Source: Aeoliella sp052161615 (lineage in GTDB: Bacteria > Planctomycetota > Planctomycetia > Pirellulales > Lacipirellulaceae). Taken from it: a stretch of 64,000 bases of DNA. The notes under the pieces were generated by a model. That model was given only the letters and a program-made list of their open reading frames with translations, was not told where the DNA came from and did no database searches. Below are positions 18,356-28,528 of the stretch, piece after piece; the first letter of the stretch is position 1, and each line of letters begins with the position of its first letter. The position numbers and the translations under genes are program-made. Where the stretch lies: contig NZ_CP197417.1 of assembly GCF_052161615.1 (NCBI RefSeq), positions 5,394,001 through 5,458,000 of the forward strand, in the 5' to 3' direction.

Positions 18356-20410
18356 ATGAAAACATCCATCATCGACTCCTGCTTGCAATTGCCGACGCGC
18401 CGCATCCTGTTGGTTGACGACAACCCGGAGATCCACAAAGACATCATGGGGATTCTCCGTCCTCAGCAAGAGGATCCGTTGGCGAGCGTCGAAGCCGAAC
18501 TCTTCGGCGACGTTGCCACGCCAGAAAAGGGCGAACGCGCGCCAGTCCAATATGAACTCCAGTCCGCGTTCCAAGGCGAGCAGGCGCTGAAGATGGTCGA
18601 ACAAGCTCTGGGCGAAGGCCATCCGTTCAGCATGGCAATTGTGGACATTCGCATGCCTCCCGGATGGGACGGCATCGAAACGATTGAACGTATGCGTCAG
18701 GTCGATCCTGCGCTGCAAATCGTGATCTGCTCCGCGTATTCGGACTATTCTTGGAAAGCGATCGACGAGCGATTAAAGGCGACGGACTGGCTACTCATTC
18801 TGAGAAAGCCGTTCGAGCATGCGGAAATTCGACAACTTGCCCGTGCCCTGACCGAGAAATGGAACCTCAGCGTCAGAGCGTCCCTCAACATCCAAGCGTT
18901 GCAGGAATTAGTCAAGGACCATGCCTTGCAACTTCAGCAGGCAAATATCGATCTTGAAAAGCGCAACAGCTCGCTCGCGGAGGCAAACGAGCGCCTGTCA
19001 CGGGAAGTGCACGCACGCCAACTCGTCGATGCAAAGATTCAACATATCGCATTTCATGATACACTGACTGGCCTGCCAAATCGACCTTTTTTGATGGACC
19101 GACTGAACGAATGCGTGGATCGTGGGAAACGCCAAAAGGACTACCGCTTCGCCGTCTTGTTTATTGACATCGATAACTTCAAGCTGGTGAACGACAGTTT
19201 GGGACACCGCGCCGGTGACCAACTGTTAACGCAGTTTGCCACGGCCATGCTTGGGGCGATGCGCACTATGGAAGCGTCGATTCGTCCATCGCACGACACG
19301 GTCGCCCGATTGGGGGGCGACGAATTTGTCGTGTTACTCGACAATATTCGCGATACCGACAACGTCCTGAGTGTCGCTCGGCGGATCCAAAATCTGGCGT
19401 GTGCGCCGCTAGACCTCGGTGGTCGGCGTATGACGCCGAGCATTAGCATCGGGGCAGCGATTAGCCAGAGTGAGTACGACGACGGCATCGACGTGTTGCG
19501 CGACGCCGATACAGCTCTGTACTATGCCAAGGAGCAGGGCAAGGGAAGAATCGCCATGTTCGATCAGGCGATGCGATCTCGAATGCTGGAGCGTGCGGAC
19601 ATTGAGAACGACCTGCGACTTGCGATCGCGAACCAGGAATTCGTTGTCTATTACCAACCGATCGTCTCTCTGGCGGACGGCAAAATTGTGGGCCTAGAGG
19701 CGCTTGTGCGGTGGGAGCATCCCACGCGGGGGCTCTTGTCGCCTGACGCCTTTATCCCAATCGCGGAACAGACCGGTACGATCGAAGCCATTGGCGAGCA
19801 GGTTCTCGAAGAAGTCGCTTGCCAACTAAGCGAATGGCGCGCTACTATGCCGCAAACCGCTAATCTGTCCGTCAGCGTTAACCTTTCTGCGGCTCAACTC
19901 GTCGGCGAGCAGCTTCTTGATCAAGTGGATCGATGCCTCAATCAGTATGGGCTGGAACCGAGTTCCCTTAAACTCGAACTGACGGAAACTACCGCGATGC
20001 GAAATCCGAAACTTTCCAAGCAGGTAATCGACTCACTGGTAGCACGCGGAATCGAGGTCTATCTTGATGATTTTGGCACGGGCTATTCATCGTTGAGCAC
20101 GCTGCACACGCTTCCCTTCGCGGCCATTAAACTCGACAAAAGCTTCTTGGCAAGCTCGGAAGTGGACGCAGAGACGGCGACGACAATTCGAGCCATGGTG
20201 ATGATTGCGGAGCATAGAAACATGCGACTGATCGCCGAAGGTATCGAGACCTTCGAGCAGGCGACAGCCCTGCGTCGATTAGACTGTGAGTTCGGACAGG
20301 GTTATTTCTTCGCACGCCCCTTGCCCGCTTCTGCCATCAGCGGAGTTCTTGAGAACGACTCGACGTTTAATTTGTTGGAAGACGCGGAACTATCTCTTGC
20401 AATCAAGTGA
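18356..20410 (+). CDS. Response regulator with GGDEF and EAL domains
   Basis: A 684-residue cytoplasmic protein. The N-terminal receiver domain (about 14-165) opens RRILLVDDNPEIHKD and has its phosphoacceptor aspartate at D97 in AIVDIRMPPGWDG. A coiled linker follows (about 180-225). The GGDEF domain has an intact GGDEF motif (320-324), so diguanylate cyclase activity is possible; the usual RxxD inhibitory site is not clear (RPSHD instead). The EAL domain has EAL at 448-450 and DDFGTGYSS, so phosphodiesterase activity is also likely. Control by the kinase encoded just upstream is the simplest reading. Confidence 0.94.
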   Translation: MKTSIIDSCLQLPTRRILLVDDNPEIHKDIMGILRPQQEDPLASVEAELFGDVATPEKGERAPVQYELQSAFQGEQALKMVEQALGEGHPFSMAIVDIRMPPGWDGIETIERMRQVDPALQIVICSAYSDYSWKAIDERLKATDWLLILRKPFEHAEIRQLARALTEKWNLSVRASLNIQALQELVKDHALQLQQANIDLEKRNSSLAEANERLSREVHARQLVDAKIQHIAFHDTLTGLPNRPFLMDRLNECVDRGKRQKDYRFAVLFIDIDNFKLVNDSLGHRAGDQLLTQFATAMLGAMRTMEASIRPSHDTVARLGGDEFVVLLDNIRDTDNVLSVARRIQNLACAPLDLGGRRMTPSISIGAAISQSEYDDGIDVLRDADTALYYAKEQGKGRIAMFDQAMRSRMLERADIENDLRLAIANQEFVVYYQPIVSLADGKIVGLEALVRWEHPTRGLLSPDAFIPIAEQTGTIEAIGEQVLEEVACQLSEWRATMPQTANLSVSVNLSAAQLVGEQLLDQVDRCLNQYGLEPSSLKLELTETTAMRNPKLSKQVIDSLVARGIEVYLDDFGTGYSSLSTLHTLPFAAIKLDKSFLASSEVDAETATTIRAMVMIAEHRNMRLIAEGIETFEQATALRRLDCEFGQGYFFARPLPASAISGVLENDSTFNLLEDAELSLAIK

Positions 20411-20718
20411 TCACGACCCACGTTATTTCGTTTCTGAAATGGGACGGGCGGTCCTGGGCCGCCCAAGGTTCGGCTGCGATTGATTGGTAAAGTGGTCGGG
20501 TGTGGCGATCTACGATTCAGGTATGGACGCACCCCGGTCCTTGGCTCACGGCGTCGACTGACATGTTATGACTCTTGCCGTCACGCGCGCCGCGAAAAAG
20601 CGGCTAGGACTGATTAGGTTCTCGATCTTACAAAGGCGTGGGTCTAGCTCTGGACCTTATGGCTTATCAGAACAGCTTCTGCACAAAGGCAAAAGCGAAT
20701 CGCTAACCTACCGTCTAC
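20411..20718. other. Gap between convergent genes
   Basis: A 308 bp gap between the GGDEF-EAL gene and the convergent protease gene. It holds one GC-rich hairpin (gggcgg at 20446-20451 with ccgccc at 20459-20464) without a T tract, and no convincing gene. The hairpin could be a weak terminator. Confidence 0.4.
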
Positions 20719-23700
20719 CTAAACCCGAGAACGAATTTGCCGGGAAATGCCGGGGAAGCTTTCCCACCGCTGTTGAGCTAAGCTAGCATGGAAGATAGCC
20801 TGCTCGCCGTTCTCAGGTACCTTCACTTCGCCACGTTTCTTCTGGCCGTTATTCTCTTTGAAAATAGCCTCCGCTAGTAGGCACGCCCCACAGCAGCAAC
20901 CTTCGTGAGCCGGATCAAAATGTTCACCCATGCTTCCAAAGGCCTCATCCCTTGAGCGACCCTCAGTCAGCGCGGGGCTCCTTAGGTTCGATTCAGCTTC
21001 CATCCCTTCAAAAGCAAACATCAGGCCTGCACTTGGATTGACGGTAATCGTCACCGTACCCGTGTTGCTGTTGGCATTGCCATCGGTGGCGCGATAGGTA
21101 AACGAGTCGGTTCCAGTGAAAGAGGCATTGGGGGTGTAGGTATACGCTCCGTTCGACGAGAAGGTCACCGAGCCATTGGTCGGACTAGTGAGCTGAGTCG
21201 CGGTGAGGGCATTTCCATTTATGTCGTAATCGTTGGTGAGGACGTTGCCGACTAGAGGCACGTTCTCGGTAGTACTACTCGTGTCGTCCTTCGCATACGG
21301 TGCGACATTTGCGCCACCGGTGATGGTCAGATTCGTGAAGCGAGCGCTCCACGGCTTGGCATCGTCTGTTGTGTTGGAGTTGTAAGCCAAGCCCACCAGC
21401 ATGTTACCGGACAGGCTGATCGTCGTAGTACTCGACATGTTGGTCCAAGTCACGCCATCTGGAGAAATCGCAGCCGTGACTGTTTTAGTAGACCCGGCAC
21501 CCGATAGGGTCATGCGGAGCCAGTAATCATTGCTCAGATTATTGACCGAACTTCCCACTTGAGCGGCCGTGCCATTGGCAGAATTGCGACGCGAGAACTC
21601 CGCACGATTGGAGCCGCCACTCAACTCTTCCAGCGCTAGAAATACATACTTCGATCCGGCGCTGGAGTCTTGCCGAATCATGATCCCGGCTTCCGATCCG
21701 CTGACGCCATAGTTCATGTACTCGACTCGGGCGGTCAACGTGATATTTGCGACCGAACGCGTGGCATATGCAAATGTCATATTATCGGACGTGCCACCTA
21801 TAGTGCCGGTGGCCGCCCAAGTCCTAAACTCTTGCTCCGACTCGGCTGAGTCGTAGCGGAAGTCCCATTGTCCGGGTCGTGACTGGTTTCCAAGATTAAT
21901 CGAAGTTAGAGGGGTGGGAAGTGGATTGACGGGATTCGGCTTGGTCAACGTGTAGATAGTTGTCTTGTTTCCTTCCACGCCATCATTATGAGCGAACACC
22001 CGGTAGTCATGACGACTATGAGCATTCTGATCCAGGATGACCGCAGTGGTCGAATTGGGAGGAAGGGTAGCGACGGTCTGCCATCCTTCGTCCTCCTCAC
22101 GCTGAACCAGAAATCCATCTTCGTTAATGAGGTTCTCCGTCCAGCTCAGCGTTACAGTCTCGTGCGTGGAGGTGAAAGCGAGGTTGTTAACGCTTTCAAG
22201 CCGGGTACGACGGCTTACAACGGCTGAAGTGGCGGCGTCGCCCGCGGCGTCTGTTGTAACGACACGGTAGTAGTATAGAGTGTCCGTCGTGAGTCCCGTG
22301 TCGATGAAGCCTGTATCGTTCGCACTTCGCGTAGCGACCGTGCTGAAATTGACCCCATCAGTTGATCGTTCGACTCGGAAGCCAGTTTCCCGCATGAGGC
22401 CATAGCCGTACCACTGGACAGTCATTCGGTCGGCTCCGGAGGAGATCAGCCGCAGGTCGGTTACCGGTCCAGGACGCGTATCCATCGAATCTAAGCCCGA
22501 TGATCCGGCCGACACACCAGTGGCATCATTGGACCGGATCCTATAGAAATACTTCCGCCCAGGGAGCAATCCACTATCATTGAACGTGAGCACATTGGCT
22601 GCCACTGTCCCCGCCACCTCGAAGCCTCCCTTTCCATTGGATCGTTCGATGGTGAAGCCCGTTTCACCCGACACGTTGGTCCAGTTGACGGTGGCCGTCG
22701 TGGTCGCCACGTTGGTGAAGGTCACCGAGCTAGGACTCGCCAGGCCGTTGATGACTGGTGCGGAAGGGTTCGCATTACTGACATTTCCCGTCACAGCCAC
22801 ATTGGTGATTTGGCCGTAGCTGATATCCTTGTTGTCATGCGAGGTGCTGGCGATGCCCATGTAGACGGTGCTGCCCATGGTCACCGAGCGAGTTCCTAAC
22901 AGGATCCAACTATCGCCGGAGTTGACCTTCGTGTAAGTATTGAAGGTATTCCCAAGCCGCTCAAGCTTCACGTACATGGGGGTAAACGTGCTACCCAAGA
23001 TCGCTTGAGTGCCGGATGACGCTCCGATGCTACTACGGTACTGCATTCGGATGCCAGTAGTGGGCATCGATAGTATGTTTACATTTTTGGAGTTCGCGTC
23101 GAGGGTCTCACGAATCATGAGCCCCATCTTGGCACTACCGTGAGTGGGGTCGACATCGGTCACCAGCCCCTCGATGGAACCATCTCCCGAGAGCTTCATG
23201 TAGTTGTACTGAAAGTGGTCGCTGGAGCCGGCAATATCAGCTCCTGACCCCGCGATGGTGTAAGTTCCAGAGGTGGGTTCGTAGAATGAAGCCCCCCGTT
23301 GGCCAGGGTTGCCGATATCGGAATTCGCCCAAAACGCATTTGCCGATGTGGTGGGCCGTGCGACGATGAGATTGTAAGTGCCGATGTCTCCGTAATTGTT
23401 TTCCCCCTGTACTTGCACGAAGATGGTTCCGGCAGGCAAATCCAACGTAAGCTGCGATTGATTGCGTGCGTCAGACGATTCGTAGAGTAGCGTCGAACTA
23501 GAGTCATAAACCCGTAACTTCACGTCGGCGGCTGAGCCAAAATCGGTGCTGGCATAGATGGAGTACTTCCCGCCGGTGGAAGTAAACTTAAAACGGTCGG
23601 CGTCATTACTATGCTCATTGATGCCGGCTGTCACGAAGTAGCCAGGATAACTGGTGCTATCCATCCACTGCACGCTGGAGCCACCGTGAACGTAGTCATC

Positions 23701-24513
23701 GGTACGGTAGCCTGTACCACCTACGACCGAGGAAATCTTGGCGGCAATTACCGCCAAATCATCTTGAAACACACCTGCACCACTAAGGGCGTCAACGAAC
23801 TTAGGTGTGCTCCCCTCCCAGTCTCGCCCCATGATCACTCCATGATTGTCGTCGATCTTGGGGGCGTATTCGTCGAGCTTATTTCCATTCTCGTCGTACC
23901 ATTCCTGATGGTCGGCCCCAAACATGTGGCCGATTTCGTGAATGAAGGACTGGGGCCTGCTGGTCGTATCTGCCTTGGGGACAGAGCCGCCTGGATTGGA
24001 CGGATTACCAAACGAGTTACTTGATGCTTGGCGGAAACTGCCCGTGGAATTCACCGTGATCCATGCTTTTGGCTGGCTAGCGTTCCATTCGGTGGTGACA
24101 TCAATGTTGAACGCCGCGTACGCATTGGCTACCGTCCGCCACGCGTAGAAAATGTCGCTTTGCTCGGCGGCACTAAAGTTGGATGTGTTACCGTCCGTGT
24201 CATACACCACTCCGGAATACTCTCCGCCACCTCCACCGTCGAAGTCCAGGAAGATGGCGGCGGTAGCGCCAGGATTACTGTGAAGAATTGGCAGTCCCAT
24301 TCCATTGGTGCTGTAGTTGTACGGAGCTCCAAGCCAACTGGTCGTATCGAAGCCGGCGACTGCGAACACCGTACGTTCTTCGAGAGTCTCGAAGCGATGC
24401 GGACGCACTACCGGTTTTTTGCCACGACGACCCTTGACCCACTTCCATCCCCGGTCTTTCTTCTCGCGAATCAAACGGGCACCAAACGACATACCGCTAG
24501 CACGATCCATCAT
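20719..24513 (-). CDS. Giant exported metalloprotease-like multidomain protein
   Basis: A 1264-residue secreted protein. The basic N-terminus ending in FETLEERTVFAV resembles the LEPR-XLL-type leader of planctomycete giant proteins. A metzincin-like domain follows, with HEIGHMFGADH at 192-202 (zinc ligands His192, His196, His202; Glu193 catalytic). Next come a pre-peptidase C-like domain (about 300-390), a concanavalin-like segment, three to four fibronectin III repeats (about 590-860), another jelly-roll-like segment, and a cadherin/Ig-like repeat (NDYDINGNALTATQL). The 100-residue tail has a CCCGAC cluster and is unusual. The start has AGAAGG 6 bases upstream. Confidence 0.88.
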   Translation of the reverse strand: MMDRASGMSFGARLIREKKDRGWKWVKGRRGKKPVVRPHRFETLEERTVFAVAGFDTTSWLGAPYNYSTNGMGLPILHSNPGATAAIFLDFDGGGGGEYSGVVYDTDGNTSNFSAAEQSDIFYAWRTVANAYAAFNIDVTTEWNASQPKAWITVNSTGSFRQASSNSFGNPSNPGGSVPKADTTSRPQSFIHEIGHMFGADHQEWYDENGNKLDEYAPKIDDNHGVIMGRDWEGSTPKFVDALSGAGVFQDDLAVIAAKISSVVGGTGYRTDDYVHGGSSVQWMDSTSYPGYFVTAGINEHSNDADRFKFTSTGGKYSIYASTDFGSAADVKLRVYDSSSTLLYESSDARNQSQLTLDLPAGTIFVQVQGENNYGDIGTYNLIVARPTTSANAFWANSDIGNPGQRGASFYEPTSGTYTIAGSGADIAGSSDHFQYNYMKLSGDGSIEGLVTDVDPTHGSAKMGLMIRETLDANSKNVNILSMPTTGIRMQYRSSIGASSGTQAILGSTFTPMYVKLERLGNTFNTYTKVNSGDSWILLGTRSVTMGSTVYMGIASTSHDNKDISYGQITNVAVTGNVSNANPSAPVINGLASPSSVTFTNVATTTATVNWTNVSGETGFTIERSNGKGGFEVAGTVAANVLTFNDSGLLPGRKYFYRIRSNDATGVSAGSSGLDSMDTRPGPVTDLRLISSGADRMTVQWYGYGLMRETGFRVERSTDGVNFSTVATRSANDTGFIDTGLTTDTLYYYRVVTTDAAGDAATSAVVSRRTRLESVNNLAFTSTHETVTLSWTENLINEDGFLVQREEDEGWQTVATLPPNSTTAVILDQNAHSRHDYRVFAHNDGVEGNKTTIYTLTKPNPVNPLPTPLTSINLGNQSRPGQWDFRYDSAESEQEFRTWAATGTIGGTSDNMTFAYATRSVANITLTARVEYMNYGVSGSEAGIMIRQDSSAGSKYVFLALEELSGGSNRAEFSRRNSANGTAAQVGSSVNNLSNDYWLRMTLSGAGSTKTVTAAISPDGVTWTNMSSTTTISLSGNMLVGLAYNSNTTDDAKPWSARFTNLTITGGANVAPYAKDDTSSTTENVPLVGNVLTNDYDINGNALTATQLTSPTNGSVTFSSNGAYTYTPNASFTGTDSFTYRATDGNANSNTGTVTITVNPSAGLMFAFEGMEAESNLRSPALTEGRSRDEAFGSMGEHFDPAHEGCCCGACLLAEAIFKENNGQKKRGEVKVPENGEQAIFHASLAQQRWESFPGISRQIRSRV

Positions 24514-25131
24514 GGCATACCTTCTTTGTGGCGACTGACGAGAATTAGTCAGCGCAGATAAGAGATTGAGAGATGAGAAGCAAGCGACCGAGAACTCCCC
24601 GATTGCAGGAGTGCATCGGATCCAAAGCCAAAAAGTTGAGGAGTTCGCTACGCTTGATGATCGAATCTAACGTATGTATGCGGTGCGGGAACTCCAATTT
24701 CCCTTCAAGTTATACCGATAAATACCTCTGTATACAATCAACTTACCCTAAACTCCCTTGTTCCTTAACTCCAGAGATCTCTCGGCCATTCATGTTGCAC
24801 TGGGCTCCTGGGGAGGCAGGAACGACCTGGAGTTTCCGTTGCAAAGGCCTTTTCCGCCCGACACGGAGGTACCTGGAATGACGGAGGCCTAGGTGGGAAT
24901 TCGAGTTTACTTGGCGTGAACCTGGACTTCACATTAGCCGCTAGCTTTCTGACTTCGGAGATTGGAACTGCTCTGTCACGTTATCCTCGTGAAATCTCGC
25001 GCCACCTCTATGCGTGAGTCGCGAGCGGCTCGATTAGGCTGGCGGGTATTACGCTGGGCACTAAAAGCGGATTCAATCGTATCGCTCTTACCTCGCTTCC
25101 AATTGCCACGTGCAAAGTCGGGTTAGCATCT
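24514..25131. other. Intergenic region upstream of the giant protein gene
   Basis: 618 bp without a supported gene. It must hold the promoter of the giant exported protein (minus strand) and the 3' flank of the PAS kinase. A 102-codon frame at 24573-24881 has no motif and no ribosome-binding site. No repeat or riboswitch was recognised. Confidence 0.45.
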
Positions 25132-27486
25132 CTATCCTCGCTGCCGTGCGACAACCGCTGTGGCGAGGGCAGGCAGTACGATCCGAAAACGCGCCCCGCC
25201 GTTGACCGCGACTTCAAACCCCAGACTCCCTCCCAAAGCTTCGACCCGCTCGCGGATGTGAAAAAGACCGAATGTATCCGGTCGTTCCAAACGCGATCGA
25301 AGGGCGGCCGGGTCGAAGTTCGATCCACTGTCTTGAACTTGAACCACGATTGTGTGATCAACCACGTACGCGTCTATGGTTGCTTCGGCTCGTCCAGAAT
25401 GCTTTACTACATTGAACAGCATTTCACGGACTGCTTCGAAGATGAAGATGCGAACATGCTGGGGAAGAGTCGGGAATTCGTCGTGACACTTTACCACGGT
25501 AGATAACCCGTACCGTTGCTTGCCTCGCTCGCCGAGCCATTCGAGAATCTGGGCAATAGTTCCGATCTGCAGTATCGGTGGACTTAGTTCCTGAGTCAGA
25601 TTGTGCGAGGTAGTGATGCACTCGGACAACAACTCGTCCAATCGTTGTAGAATCCCTCGACGTTCAAGAGCGTGCTCGTTATCAGCCGCGGAAAGTAGAT
25701 ACCGCGCGCCCACAAGCGACTGTTGCAGGTGGTCATGTAGAAGCTTCGCCAAGCGAATTCGCTCGCGATGTTCGGTGGCACTTAGTTGCTCAGCAAGCCT
25801 ACTAAGATCGCGGGCGCGACGTTCAGCGACGGCCGTTCGCTCGGCGACCTGTTGTTCGAGTGTCTCATTCAATTGAAGAAGCGCCTCTTCGGCTCGCTTT
25901 CGTTCGGTAATATCGAGAACCACTGCCACTAGACCTTCGTAGAGCCCGTTGGGATCGCGTAGGGCTGCTACACTACTGGTCGCCCAGAGCCCCGACCCGT
26001 CTTTACGTCGATACCTTTTCTCAATTTCGAAGTCGGCCCCACCGTTCGCCAACTCCTCGACCGCCCGCCGCGTGGCGTCTCGATACTCTGGCTCAGTCAC
26101 GTCCAAGATAGTGGTTCCCAACAGCTCGGACTCCTCATAGCCCAGCATCTCGCACCATCGACGGTTGACCAAGGTGATCCGGCCTCGGGCGTCCGCTTGG
26201 ACCACTCCAGTGCTTGCCTGGTGCACCACCGCCCGTAGACGCTGCTCGCTCTCGCGAAGCGCGTCCTCTGCGTTCTTCAGACTCGTATGATCCCGCATTA
26301 CCTTGGTAAAACCAACAAGCTCGCCGTGGTCACCTCGTATCGCACTCGTCACACCCTGCGCATAGAATCGCATCCCTGACTTGCGACACATCCAACGGTC
26401 ATTGTTGGCGGTGCCGGTACGAGCTGCCGTGTCGAATTCCTGCTCTGGTATGCCTACGGCGATGTCTTCGGGCGTAAAGATGGTGAATTTGATGTCTGTC
26501 CCAATGAATTCGTCTTGGCTAAACCCTAGCATGCGCTCCACGCCCTCGTTCCACGTGATCGGGCGCCCTTTCACATCCGTTCGGAAGATGGCGTAGTCCG
26601 CTACTTGGCTGACGAGTTCGCGGTACCGCTCATCGCTTTGGCGCGAAACCCGCTCGACCTCGAAACGGTCGGTGATGTCGCGGATGCCTAGGAGAAGTAG
26701 TTCGACGGTATCGAGCCGGCGAGCATTCAGTAGCATAACGCGCGGGCCGATGCTCTCGAAATCGTGCTCGACCAGGTGGTCTTTGAAGATACGGTGCTTT
26801 GATAGAACTTCCTCCAGAAGAATTCTAAGTTCTGGGATGTCCCACTGGCCATTGCCCAAATCATATATTCTGCTGCCAAGCGTGTCGGCGGGATTTACCT
26901 TAAAGTGATCGTAGAAAGCCCGATTAACGCTTTTCACCCGGAGGTCCGAATGTAGGACGAGCAGTGGTTCATGCAACGTTTCGACGATCGACTCAGCGTA
27001 TACGCGAGCTTCGTCGGCGTCCTGCTCGATCCGCTTCCGGTCGGTGATGTCAGAAGCTGCTCCAAACCACTCGATAATCATACCCTTCTCGTCCAGAAGT
27101 GGGATCGCCCGGGAATGAGCCCAACCAATGGAACCGTCGGCGCGAATCACTCGATGTTCGAGCTCGAACGTGCGATGCTCTTGCACCATCCGCTGAATGG
27201 TTGCCAGCAGTCGGGGGCGATCGCTCGGCGGAATGTACTTGTCAAGCCATGACTTGCTAGGCTCGCGTGTGTCGGCTACAAAATTCTGGCCTTCGACGTA
27301 GCGTAACTCCGACCAGTCTGGGCTCATGCTATAGATGCTGTAGGAGGTAGCCTCCAACAACGCCTGAAATCGCCGATCACCCTCCAAAGACGCACCTTCC
27401 CCACGATCTGATTCGCGGAAATGTTCGAAGCTGTGCTTGCGGCGATCCATGGTTCGCAGCTCGGGAGGGGGAAGGAAAGCAATCAC
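25132..27486 (-). CDS. Multi-PAS histidine kinase, NarL/HisKA_3 type
   Basis: A 784-residue soluble kinase with no membrane helices. Four PAS/PAC sensor modules occupy about 35-530, each ending in a DITDRK-like or DITERK-like segment. A short coiled coil (about 530-570) leads into a HisKA_3 domain (ATEHRERIRLAKLLHDHLQQ, phosphoacceptor His584). The ATPase domain follows (about 670-775, VREMLFNVVKHSGRAEATI). Kinases of this class normally pair with LuxR-type response regulators; none is adjacent here. The start is uncertain: GTG 27486 or ATG 27450. Confidence 0.92.
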   Translation of the reverse strand: MIAFLPPPELRTMDRRKHSFEHFRESDRGEGASLEGDRRFQALLEATSYSIYSMSPDWSELRYVEGQNFVADTREPSKSWLDKYIPPSDRPRLLATIQRMVQEHRTFELEHRVIRADGSIGWAHSRAIPLLDEKGMIIEWFGAASDITDRKRIEQDADEARVYAESIVETLHEPLLVLHSDLRVKSVNRAFYDHFKVNPADTLGSRIYDLGNGQWDIPELRILLEEVLSKHRIFKDHLVEHDFESIGPRVMLLNARRLDTVELLLLGIRDITDRFEVERVSRQSDERYRELVSQVADYAIFRTDVKGRPITWNEGVERMLGFSQDEFIGTDIKFTIFTPEDIAVGIPEQEFDTAARTGTANNDRWMCRKSGMRFYAQGVTSAIRGDHGELVGFTKVMRDHTSLKNAEDALRESEQRLRAVVHQASTGVVQADARGRITLVNRRWCEMLGYEESELLGTTILDVTEPEYRDATRRAVEELANGGADFEIEKRYRRKDGSGLWATSSVAALRDPNGLYEGLVAVVLDITERKRAEEALLQLNETLEQQVAERTAVAERRARDLSRLAEQLSATEHRERIRLAKLLHDHLQQSLVGARYLLSAADNEHALERRGILQRLDELLSECITTSHNLTQELSPPILQIGTIAQILEWLGERGKQRYGLSTVVKCHDEFPTLPQHVRIFIFEAVREMLFNVVKHSGRAEATIDAYVVDHTIVVQVQDSGSNFDPAALRSRLERPDTFGLFHIRERVEALGGSLGFEVAVNGGARFRIVLPALATAVVARQRG

Positions 27487-27829
27487 GTTGCTTCATTGCT
27501 TCACTGATTGTACGCGCAGTTCCCACTCGGTGGAAACTCGTAATAGCTCTCTGGATAGGTGTGTAAAGCAGTTGGAATGCTGCCGATCACGCTGGTAATG
27601 AAGTGATCACCCACCCACGCCCAGCTATGCTCACTTTGAATGACGAACTGTTGGTGGAAACGCCTGTGAGTGGTAGGTCGAAACACCGTCGACAGGACGT
27701 TCAATATCGCGATCCATCATGGGTAAATGCAGACACTGTGGCATTCGCCGAAAAACGCATCTCTGGAGGGACACATTCTGAGCATGGGCACACGATTAGC
27801 GAAATGGGGGGCAAGGAGAGCTTCGACCC
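27487..27829. other. Divergent intergenic region
   Basis: 343 bp between the PAS kinase (leftward) and the first YetF-type gene (rightward). No gene or RNA was recognised. It presumably carries both promoters. Confidence 0.4.
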
Positions 27830-28528
27830 ATGGCAACTCAAAACTATCAGTTCGACTTAAATCACCTCCTCTTCGGAGATTACCCACCGATCTTTATGGC
27901 AGAGATCGCTGGAAGGACCGTGATCATCTTTCTTTACACCCTGCTGCTGATCCGATGGATGGGGAAGCGGGGTATGGGCAACTTAACACCATTCGAGTTC
28001 GCCATCATCGTGGCGCTTGGCTCCGCTGTAGGCGATCCCATGTTTCAAGCCGATGTGCCGTTGTTGCACTGCATGCTAGTAATCACGCTGGTCATTGGCT
28101 TGCAGCGAGGCTTAGCGGCGTTTAGCGCCCACAACGAATGGGCGGAACGAGCCCTCTCCAGCACCCCCTCTATCCTCGTCATCGATGGCGTCATCCAGGT
28201 TAATAACCTCCAAAAGGAAAGTTTCACGCGCGAAGAGCTCTTGGAAGAGTTACGCCTCAAGGGTATCGAACAACTGGGTGACGTACGAATCGCTTACCTC
28301 GAACCCTCTGGTGAGCTAAGCGTTATGCGGCGTGAGGAGCCACGAGAAGGACTGTCGGCCGAACCTCTGGCGGGGGAAGACTGCCCCTCTCCGGGAAGGG
28401 AAGGGCGAGAATGCTGCTGTGGCTACTGCGGGCAGCTCAGCGGCGAAAACGGCGGGACCGGGACCTGCAAGAATTGTGGACGTCAGGAGTGGAAAACGGT
28501 CGTAGCTGCTTTCATCACTGAGCGCTGA
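27830..28528 (+). CDS. YetF/DUF421 membrane protein with C-terminal zinc-ribbon-like tail
   Basis: A 232-residue protein of the YetF (DUF421) family. Three N-terminal membrane helices are followed by the conserved cytoplasmic domain (TPFEFAIIVALGSAVGDPMF, then LVIDGVIQVNNL...). The function of the family is not settled; members are common in spore formers and stress islands. Unlike the usual form, this one continues with a tail holding CCCGYCGQ and CKNCGRQ, two CxxC pairs that look like a zinc ribbon. ATG 27830 has AAGGAG upstream. It ends 14 bp inside the convergent cyanophycinase gene. Confidence 0.88.
   Translation: MATQNYQFDLNHLLFGDYPPIFMAEIAGRTVIIFLYTLLLIRWMGKRGMGNLTPFEFAIIVALGSAVGDPMFQADVPLLHCMLVITLVIGLQRGLAAFSAHNEWAERALSSTPSILVIDGVIQVNNLQKESFTREELLEELRLKGIEQLGDVRIAYLEPSGELSVMRREEPREGLSAEPLAGEDCPSPGREGRECCCGYCGQLSGENGGTGTCKNCGRQEWKTVVAAFITER

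Noticed and set aside
20446..20464. GC-rich hairpin as an intrinsic terminator
   Set aside because: No T tract follows on either strand; kept only as a note in the gap entry.
24573..24881. A 102-codon frame upstream of the giant protein
   Set aside because: No ribosome-binding site or domain; it lies in the expected promoter region.
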